Assembly: GCA_900079695.1 (NCBI GenBank)
Contig: LT599022.1
Location: 2,362,001-2,426,000, forward strand
Length of the DNA stretch: 64,000 bases
Direction: 5' to 3'
DNA from: an uncultured Alphaproteobacteria bacterium
GTDB taxonomy: Bacteria; Pseudomonadota; Alphaproteobacteria; Rhodospirillales; Rhodospirillaceae
This document shows positions 54,681 to 61,112 of this stretch, piece after piece (position 1 is the stretch's first letter; each line of letters starts with the position of its first letter). Both the position numbers and the translations under genes were made by a program. The notes under the pieces were generated by a model. The model had not been told where the DNA came from and did not search any database. It saw nothing but the letters and a program-made list of their open reading frames with translations.

Positions 54681-55682
54681 TCATTCCTTGCGGAAGCGTG
54701 CCCGCCAGCTTTCGAACCGGCCCGCGCTTTCCGCCGAGACGATCGCCCGGCCGACCGCGCGGGTAAGGCAATCCGCCGCCACCGCCCCCAGCACCGCGAC
54801 CCCCGCCGCGCGCGGCCGCGCCAGCGGTCGGCGGTGGGTGGCGAGCACGAACACGGTGTCGCCGTCGAAGGGCGTATGCAGCGGCCGGATCGCCCGCGCC
54901 AAGCCGTCGTGCGCCATCGTCGCCACCCGCAGGGCCTCATCGCGGGAGAGATCCGCGTCGGTCGCCACCACCGCGAGGGTGGTGTTCGTTCCCGGTTCGA
55001 GCGCCCCCGGCGACGGCAGATCCGGCGCCAGCCCCACCGGCGCGCGCGGCGGCTCCTGCCCGCCCATCTCGCCCGCCTGTTCCCACGCCCACGCCCACAG
55101 CGTCGAAGACCCGGGATAGGTGACGCCGCCGAGCGAATTCACCGCCGCCAGCCCGCCCACCGTCACGCCGTCCTCCAGCACCGCCGAGGCGCTGCCGAGC
55201 CCGCCCTTCAGGTCTCCCGCCTTCGCCCCCATCCCCGCGCCCGCGTTGCCGAGCGCGAACCCCGGCCCCGCCGCCGCGCATGCCGCCGCCGCCAGGTCGC
55301 GGTGGGGCGGCGCGCCCGACTTGTCGCCGCCGTTGGCGAGGTCGAACAGCACCGCCGCGGGAACGATCGGCACCACCTGCTCCGCCACCGGGAACCCCCG
55401 GCCGCGCGCCGCCAGCCACGCCATCGCCGCATCCGCCGCCGCCAGACCGAACGCCGAACCGCCCGAAAGCACCACCGCGTCCACCCGCTCCACCAGACGC
55501 CCCGCCGCCAACGCGTCGGTCTCGCGCGTGCCCGGCCCGCCGCCGCGCACGTCCGCCGCGGCCAGCGCCCGCTCGTCGGGCAGGATCACCGTCACGCCGG
55601 TCAGAACCCGTGCGTCCTCGGCGTTGCCGACGCGGATGCCGGGAACGTCGGTGATCAGATTGCGAGGGCCGGGGCGGATCAT
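54681..55682 (-). CDS. P1-family peptidase (DmpA/L-aminopeptidase-D-esterase type)
   Basis: A 333-residue Ntn-hydrolase-like self-processing peptidase. NLITDVPGIRVGNAEDARVL at the start, the central VVLSGGSAFGLAAADAAMAW, GDLKGGLGSASAVLEDGVTV with AAVNSLGGV, and the GTNTTLAVVATDADLSRDE segment are typical. Cleavage before a nucleophilic Ser/Thr in the latter part would make two subunits. Substrates range from D-Ala amides to beta-peptides; the natural one is unknown. The extended frame upstream runs into intergenic repeat sequence and is not used. Confidence 0.88.
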   Translation of the reverse strand: MIRPGPRNLITDVPGIRVGNAEDARVLTGVTVILPDERALAAADVRGGGPGTRETDALAAGRLVERVDAVVLSGGSAFGLAAADAAMAWLAARGRGFPVAEQVVPIVPAAVLFDLANGGDKSGAPPHRDLAAAACAAAGPGFALGNAGAGMGAKAGDLKGGLGSASAVLEDGVTVGGLAAVNSLGGVTYPGSSTLWAWAWEQAGEMGGQEPPRAPVGLAPDLPSPGALEPGTNTTLAVVATDADLSRDEALRVATMAHDGLARAIRPLHTPFDGDTVFVLATHRRPLARPRAAGVAVLGAVAADCLTRAVGRAIVSAESAGRFESWRARFRKE

Positions 55683-55694
55683 GTCTCGTCTCCT

Positions 55695-55876
55695 CGAAAA
55701 ACCAAGCCGGGCTTTGCCCGGACCCGCGAGGGGACCCGGTCCCCTCGACCCCATTCCTGGCTTTTTGCGCGACGCGCCATCGCCCCCCTCACGCTGCGTG
55801 ACGACTTGATCCCGCTTCGCGGAAAAACCGAATGAACGGGAGGAGCGGAGGGACCGAGTCCTTCCGCGAAGTTTTT
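55695..55876 (+). repeat. Hairpin-rich intergenic repeat, copy 1
   Basis: The stretch between the P1 peptidase start and the ubiA stop contains GCCGGGCTTTGCCCGG, GAGGGGACCCGGTCCCCTC and a core ending GACTTGATCCCGCTTCGCGG, then CGGAGGGACCGAGTCCTTCCG. The core and flanking hairpins recur at 58987-59166 in the same orientation, with the two outer hairpin types exchanged. It is non-coding. Confidence 0.6.
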
Positions 55877-56793
55877 CACACATGCGCAAGCAACGCAGCC
55901 GCCGTCACGATCAGCCCGAAGTCGCGATTGGAACGGAAGCGGGCGAGACAGTTCGGCTGGTTTTCGGTATCGACGGTGATCACCTGCCAGGCGAGATGCG
56001 CCGCGCCAAGGGCGAGCAGCGGCCACGCCCACGGGCCGCTGCCGGCGCGCCAGAAGGCGGCGGCGAGGAACAGCATGTTCAGGGTATAGATCGCGGCGAG
56101 GAACGGGCGGGTCCGGTTGCCGAGCGCGAGGGCGGAGGAGCGCACTCCGATCTTGACGTCGTCGGCCTTGTCCTGATGGGCGTAGATGGTGTCGTAGCCC
56201 AGCGTCCAGCAGATGCCACCCGCATAGAGGAGAACCGCGGGCCAGTCGAGGGTCTGCGCGATCGCCGCCCAGCCCACCAGCGCGCCCCAGTTGAAGGCGA
56301 GGCCGAGCCACGCCTGCGGCCAGTCGGTGATGCGCTTCATGAACGGATAGGCGACGAGAATCGGCACCGACAGCACGCCGACGACGATCGCGAAGCGGTC
56401 GAACTGCACCAGCACCGCGAGACCCGCGAGCATCAGCGCCCCGGTGAAGGCGATCGCGGTGCTCAGGCGGATCTGCCCCGAGGGGATCGGGCGCAGCGCG
56501 GTGCGCTCGACGCGGCCGTCGAAATCGCGGTCGGCGATGTCGTTGATGGCGCAGCCCGCGCCGCGCATGATCACCGCGCCGACGGCGAACAGCAGACCGT
56601 AATACCAGATCCGCCAGTCGGCCGGGTTGCCGGCGGCGAGCGCGGCGCTCCACCAGCACGGCAGCAGCAGCAGCCAGGTGCCGATCGGCCGGTCGAGGCG
56701 CATCAGCGTAATGTACGGACGGACGCGCCGGGGCAAGCGGTCGACCCAGCCGCCCGGACGCATGTCGGTGAAGGTTGGCTTGGCGGTGTCCAT
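55876..56793 (-). CDS. ubiA: 4-hydroxybenzoate octaprenyltransferase UbiA
   Basis: Membrane prenyltransferase of ubiquinone synthesis, 305 residues with about eight or nine helices. The two prenyl-diphosphate motifs are NDIADRDFD and DTIYAHQDKADD. RPIGTWLLLLPCWWSAALA near the start and TALRPIPSGQI are typical. ATG at 56793 is chosen; the upstream extension is not family-like. It is divergent from rsmE across 48 bases. Confidence 0.95.
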   Translation of the reverse strand: MDTAKPTFTDMRPGGWVDRLPRRVRPYITLMRLDRPIGTWLLLLPCWWSAALAAGNPADWRIWYYGLLFAVGAVIMRGAGCAINDIADRDFDGRVERTALRPIPSGQIRLSTAIAFTGALMLAGLAVLVQFDRFAIVVGVLSVPILVAYPFMKRITDWPQAWLGLAFNWGALVGWAAIAQTLDWPAVLLYAGGICWTLGYDTIYAHQDKADDVKIGVRSSALALGNRTRPFLAAIYTLNMLFLAAAFWRAGSGPWAWPLLALGAAHLAWQVITVDTENQPNCLARFRSNRDFGLIVTAAALLAHV

Positions 56794-56841
56794 GCGGCAT
56801 ACACTACGCCAAGCGTTCCCCACCGGAAACCGGATTTCGCC

Positions 56842-57603
56842 ATGCCCCGTATCGCCAGCACCGCACCGCGCCTGTACGTTCCCGATGCGCTGGCCGAGGC
56901 GGCGGACGTGCCGCTCGCGCCCGCGCAGGCCCACTACCTGCGCGACGTGATGCGGATGGCCCCGGGCGACGCGGTGCGGCTGTTCAACGGCCGCGACGGT
57001 GCCTGGCTGGCCGAGGTCGCGGCCCTCGGCAAGGGCAGGGGGAGCCTGCGGGTCGGCGCATGCATCGCGCCGCAGCGGCCGGAACCGGGGGTGTGGCTGC
57101 TGTTCGCACCGCTCAAGTCCGCGCGCCAGGACATGCTGGTGGAAAAGGCGGTGGAGCTCGGCGTCGCGGTGCTCCAGCCGGTGCTGACCGAGCGCACGCA
57201 GACCCGCCGCGTCAACCCCGAGCGCCTCGCGGCGCAGGTGACCGAGGCCGCCGAGCAGTGCGAGCGCCTGACCCTGCCCGAGGTGCGGCCGCTCGCCGAA
57301 CTGTCCGATCTTCTCGCCCGCTGGCCCGCCGGACGCACGCTGTTCTACGGCGACGAAACCGGCGGCGGCGGCGCGGCGCTGGCGGCGTTCTCCGCCCCCG
57401 CGGGCGTGGGCGGCGATGCCCTGCTGGTAGGGCCGGAGGGAGGTTTTTCGCCGCGCGAACTTGACGTTTTGCGTGGCGCTTCCTTTTCTTTGGGGGTCGG
57501 TTTCGGCCCCCGCATCCTGCGCGCCGAAACCGCCGCCGTGGTTGCGCTGTCGCTCTGGCAGGCCACCCGGGGGGATGGCGGTCTGGCCCCAGGCCGCTCA
57601 TAA
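56842..57603 (+). CDS. rsmE: 16S rRNA (uracil-1498-N3)-methyltransferase RsmE
   Basis: A 253-residue SPOUT methyltransferase. A PUA-like N-terminus (APAQAHYLRDVMRMAPGD) is followed by KSARQDMLVEKAVELGVAVL, ERTQTRRVNPERLAAQVTEA AEQCER, and the knot motif LLVGPEGGFSPRELDVL with GPRILRAETAAV. gshA follows 21 bases later. Confidence 0.94.
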   Translation: MPRIASTAPRLYVPDALAEAADVPLAPAQAHYLRDVMRMAPGDAVRLFNGRDGAWLAEVAALGKGRGSLRVGACIAPQRPEPGVWLLFAPLKSARQDMLVEKAVELGVAVLQPVLTERTQTRRVNPERLAAQVTEAAEQCERLTLPEVRPLAELSDLLARWPAGRTLFYGDETGGGGAALAAFSAPAGVGGDALLVGPEGGFSPRELDVLRGASFSLGVGFGPRILRAETAAVVALSLWQATRGDGGLAPGRS

Positions 57604-57624
57604 ATCCAAGGAGTTCGAACTCTC

Positions 57625-58989
57625 ATGACCACCACCGTTTCGGACTCCCCTGCGATCGCGGGCGTTGCCGATCTCGCCCGCTACCTCGCCGACGGCTGCA
57701 AGCCGAAATCCGCCTGGCGCATCGGCACCGAGCACGAGAAGTTCGTGTTCTGCCGCAACAGCCTGAAGCCGCTGCCCTACGACGGGCCGAAGAGCATCCG
57801 CGCCCTTCTCGAAGCGCTGATCCCCGAAGGCTGGACCCCGGTGTTCGAAGGCGGGAACCCGATCGCGCTGACCCATGCCGACGGCTCGTCGATCACCCTC
57901 GAACCCGGCGGCCAGCTCGAACTCTCCGGCGCGCCGCTCGAAACCATCCACGACACCTGCGTCGAGACCTCGGCGCACCTCAACAAGCTCAAGGCGATCG
58001 CCGAGCCGCTCGGGATCGGCATGATCGGCCTCGGCTTCCATCCCAAGTGGCCGCGCGAAGCCTTCCCGTGGATGCCGAAGGGCCGCTACGCGATCATGCG
58101 CCGCTACATGCCGACCCGTGGCACCCGCGGCCTCGACATGATGCTGCGCACCTGTACCGTGCAGGTGAACCTCGACTTCGCCTCCGAAGCCGACATGATC
58201 AAGAAGTTCCGCATCGCCCTCGCGCTCCAACCGGTCGCCACCGCGCTGTTCGCCAACTCGCCGTTCGTCGAGGGCAAGCCCAACGGCTTCAAGAGCTACC
58301 GCGCCGACGTCTGGACCGACACCGACCCGGACCGGACCGGTACCCCCGAATTCGTGTTCGAAAGCGGCATGGGGTTCGAACGCTACGTCGACTACATGCT
58401 CGACGTGCCGATGTACTTCGTCCACCGCGGCGACCGCTACGTCGACGCCTCCGGCCAGTCGTTCCGCGACTTCATGGCCGGAAAGTTGCCGGCGCTGCCG
58501 GGCGAACGGCCGACGCTCGCCGACTGGGCCGATCACATCACCACCGCGTTCCCCGAGGTGCGCCTCAAACGCTACCTCGAGATGCGCGGCGCGGACGGCT
58601 CGCGCTGGTGTCATCTCTGCGCCCTGCCCGCGCTCTGGGTCGGCCTGCTCTACGACGACGCCGCGCTCGACGCCGCCTGGGACCTCGCGAAGGCCTGGAC
58701 CCCGGCCGACCGCTTCGCCCTCGCCGCCGTCGCCCGCCGCGACGGCCTCGCCGCCAACTTCAAGTGCCGTCCGCTGCAAGACCTCGCGCGCGAGGTGCTG
58801 GCGATCGCCCGCGAAGGTCTCGCCCGCCGCGCCCGCCGCAACGACGCGGGCGAGGACGAAACCAAGTTCCTCGACGTGCTCGAAGAGATCGTCGCTACCG
58901 GCCACACCCAGGCCGACGAACTCCTCGACCTCTACCACGGCGCGTGGAACGGCTCGGTCGACCCGGCGTTCGAGGCGTTTTCCTACTGA
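57625..58989 (+). CDS. gshA: Glutamate-cysteine ligase GshA (plant/alphaproteobacterial type)
   Basis: First step of glutathione synthesis, 454 residues. WRIGTEHEKFVFC with the metal-binding glutamates, EGWTPVFEGGNPIALTHADG, ITLEPGGQLELSGAPL, MRRYMPTRGTRGLDMMLRTC and TAFPEVRLKRYLEMRGADG are characteristic of the EgtA-like/plant-type family found in alphaproteobacteria. Regulation in this family is often by a disulphide; conservation of that pair was not checked. Confidence 0.94.
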   Translation: MTTTVSDSPAIAGVADLARYLADGCKPKSAWRIGTEHEKFVFCRNSLKPLPYDGPKSIRALLEALIPEGWTPVFEGGNPIALTHADGSSITLEPGGQLELSGAPLETIHDTCVETSAHLNKLKAIAEPLGIGMIGLGFHPKWPREAFPWMPKGRYAIMRRYMPTRGTRGLDMMLRTCTVQVNLDFASEADMIKKFRIALALQPVATALFANSPFVEGKPNGFKSYRADVWTDTDPDRTGTPEFVFESGMGFERYVDYMLDVPMYFVHRGDRYVDASGQSFRDFMAGKLPALPGERPTLADWADHITTAFPEVRLKRYLEMRGADGSRWCHLCALPALWVGLLYDDAALDAAWDLAKAWTPADRFALAAVARRDGLAANFKCRPLQDLAREVLAIAREGLARRARRNDAGEDETKFLDVLEEIVATGHTQADELLDLYHGAWNGSVDPAFEAFSY

Positions 58990-59166
58990 AAACCTTCCGG
59001 AGGGACTCGGTCCCTCCGGACCTCCCATGCGTTTTCGCGCAAAGCGCCATAAGCCCCTCCCGCCGCGCGACGGCTTGATCCCGCTTCGCGGAAACCTTTA
59101 AAACGAACGGGTACGCAGGGCCCGCGGCCCTGTGCGGGTCCGGGCGGCGCCCGGCCTGGTTTTCCT
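58987..59166 (+). repeat. Hairpin-rich intergenic repeat, copy 2
   Basis: Between gshA and the chorismate mutase gene. It contains TCCGGAGGGACTCGGTCCCT, GCGCCATAAGCCCC, the core GACGGCTTGATCCCGCTTCG and GCGGGTCCGGGCGGCGCCCG near the right end. The core is shared with 55695-55876. The flanking hairpins correspond in reverse complement to those on the opposite side of copy 1. Confidence 0.6.
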
Positions 59167-59184
59167 TCAAGGAGACGCCGCGCC

Positions 59185-59517
59185 ATGACCTTCCGCTCCC
59201 CCAACCCTTCCGGCATGGACGAGATTCGCGCCGCGATCGACGACCTCGACCGCCGAATCGCGCCGCTGCTGGCGGAGCGGGTGGCGTGGGTGCGGAGCGC
59301 GGCGGCGTTCAAGCCGACGCGGGAAGCGGTGGTGGTGCCGTGGCGGATCGAGGACGTGGTGGCGAAGGCCGCCGCCCACGCCGCCGCCGCCGGGGCCGAT
59401 CCGGCGCCGATCGCGGCGATCTACCGTGCGCTGGTGGACGTGTCGATCGGCGAGGAGGCGAAGGCGTGGGACGCCCTACACCCGGGTGCCGCCGACGGTG
59501 ATGCCGTCGATCCGTAG
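59185..59517 (+). CDS. Chorismate mutase type II (AroQ-like)
   Basis: A 110-residue all-helical protein: MDEIRAAIDDLDRRIAPLLA with the N-terminal Arg, the Lys in AAFKPTREAV, and an active-site region WRIEDVVAKAAAHAAAAG before the third helix YRALVDVSIGEE. It could convert chorismate to prephenate; isochorismate-pyruvate lyases of the PchB type look very similar and cannot be excluded. Ribosome site AAGGAGA. The 3' end overlaps tldD (convergent) by 42 bases. Confidence 0.82.
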   Translation: MTFRSPNPSGMDEIRAAIDDLDRRIAPLLAERVAWVRSAAAFKPTREAVVVPWRIEDVVAKAAAHAAAAGADPAPIAAIYRALVDVSIGEEAKAWDALHPGAADGDAVDP

Positions 59518-60921
59518 GGTCGGCTGGCCGACGCCGACCGGCACGCCCTGGCCGTCCTTGCCGCAGGTGCCGACGCCGTGGTCGAGGGCGAGATCGTTGC
59601 CGACCATCGCGACGCGGGTGAGCACGTCCGGCCCGTGGCCGATCAGCATCGCGCCCTTGACCGGCGCGCCGATCCGGCCGTTCTCGATCAGGTAGGCCTC
59701 GGAGGCCGAGAACACGAACTTGCCCGAGGTGATGTCCACCTGCCCGCCGCCGAAGTTGACGGCATAGAGGCCCGACTTCACCGAGCCGAGAATTTCCGCC
59801 GGATCCCGGTCGCCCGCCGCCATCACGGTGTTGGTCATCCGCGGCATCGGCGCGTAGGCGTGGCTTTCGCGGCGGCCGTTGCCGGTGGAGGCGGTGCCCA
59901 TCAGCCGCGCGTTCAGGCGGTCCTGCATGTAGCCCTTGAGAATGCCGTCCTCGATCAGCACGGTGCGCTGCGAGGGTGTGCCCTCGTCGTCGATGGTGAG
60001 CGAGCCGCGGCGGTCCTGAAGGGTGCCGTCGTCGACCACCGTCACCCCCTTGGCGGCGACGCGCGCGCCGACCCGCCCGGCGAAGGCGGACGTGCCCTTG
60101 CGGTTGAAGTCGCCCTCGAGGCCGTGGCCGATCGCCTCGTGCAGCAGGATGCCGGGCCAGCCGGAGCCGAGCACCACGGTCATCTCGCCCGCGGGCGCGT
60201 CGACCGAGGCGAGGTTCACCTCGGCCTGGCGCACCGCCTCGTCGACCGCGCGCTTCCAGGCGTCGGGGGTGACGAAGCGGTCGTAGGCCTCGCGCCCGCC
60301 GCAGCCGAACGAGCCGGTCTCGCGGCGGCCGCCCCGCTCCATCATCACCGACACGTTGACCCGCACCAGCGGGCGGACGTCGAAGGCGAGCGAGCCGTCC
60401 GCCCGCAGCACCGCCACCGCCTGCCACGAGGCCGCGAGCGACGCCATCACCTGCCGCACCGCCGGATCCTTGGCGCGGGCGTAGGCGTCGATCTCCTTGA
60501 GGATCGCCACCTTGGCCGCGAAATCGAGATCCTCGACCGGGTTGAGTTCGGCGTAGAGGTGGCGGTTGGTGCCGGGCGGCGGCAGCGCAAGGCTACCCGC
60601 GTGGCCGCCCCGCGCCGCCTTGACGGTCTGCGCCGCGCGCTTCAGCAAAGCTTCGTCGAAGCCCTCGGCATGGGCGTAGCCGGTTGCCTCGCCCGCCACC
60701 GCGCGCAGGCCGAAGCCGGTGCCCTGTTCGTAGCTCGCGGTCTTGACCACGCCGTCGTCGAGGGCGAGGCCTTCGGCGCGGCGCGCCTCCAGGAACAGCT
60801 CGCCGTCGTCGCAGCCCGCGAGCGCGTCGGCGACGATGCGCTGGGCTTTGTCCGGCGCGAGACCGGCCGGGGCGAAGAACAGCGCCTCGGGGGTCGCGGC
60901 GGGGGTGCGGGCGTCGGGCAT
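59476..60921 (-). CDS. tldD: Metalloprotease TldD
   Basis: The catalytic partner of PmbA. In this 481-residue protein the zinc motif HEAIGH is followed by GLEGDFNRKGTSAFAGRVG. LTIDDEGTPSQRTVLIEDGI, YAPMPRMTNTVMAAGDRDP and VDITSGKFVFSASEAYLIEN are typical. The start at 60921 follows GGAGAGG. The zinc ligands make this the active subunit. Confidence 0.95.
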   Translation of the reverse strand: MPDARTPAATPEALFFAPAGLAPDKAQRIVADALAGCDDGELFLEARRAEGLALDDGVVKTASYEQGTGFGLRAVAGEATGYAHAEGFDEALLKRAAQTVKAARGGHAGSLALPPPGTNRHLYAELNPVEDLDFAAKVAILKEIDAYARAKDPAVRQVMASLAASWQAVAVLRADGSLAFDVRPLVRVNVSVMMERGGRRETGSFGCGGREAYDRFVTPDAWKRAVDEAVRQAEVNLASVDAPAGEMTVVLGSGWPGILLHEAIGHGLEGDFNRKGTSAFAGRVGARVAAKGVTVVDDGTLQDRRGSLTIDDEGTPSQRTVLIEDGILKGYMQDRLNARLMGTASTGNGRRESHAYAPMPRMTNTVMAAGDRDPAEILGSVKSGLYAVNFGGGQVDITSGKFVFSASEAYLIENGRIGAPVKGAMLIGHGPDVLTRVAMVGNDLALDHGVGTCGKDGQGVPVGVGQPTLRIDGITVGGTRV

Positions 60922-61112
60922 GGACCTCTCCTTGGAATGCGGGCAACGCTTCTGAAATCGCCTCCGCCGCGGCAAAAAGCAAGCACGCGGCGGCGAAACC
61001 GGCGCAAACCGCTTGCAACCGCCCCGCCGCGAGGCCAAATTCCTGAGTAAAGCAGTTGGTATTCCGCCGCCGGACGTTCGAGCGGATCGTGATTTTTTCC
61101 GGGGTTTCTTCC

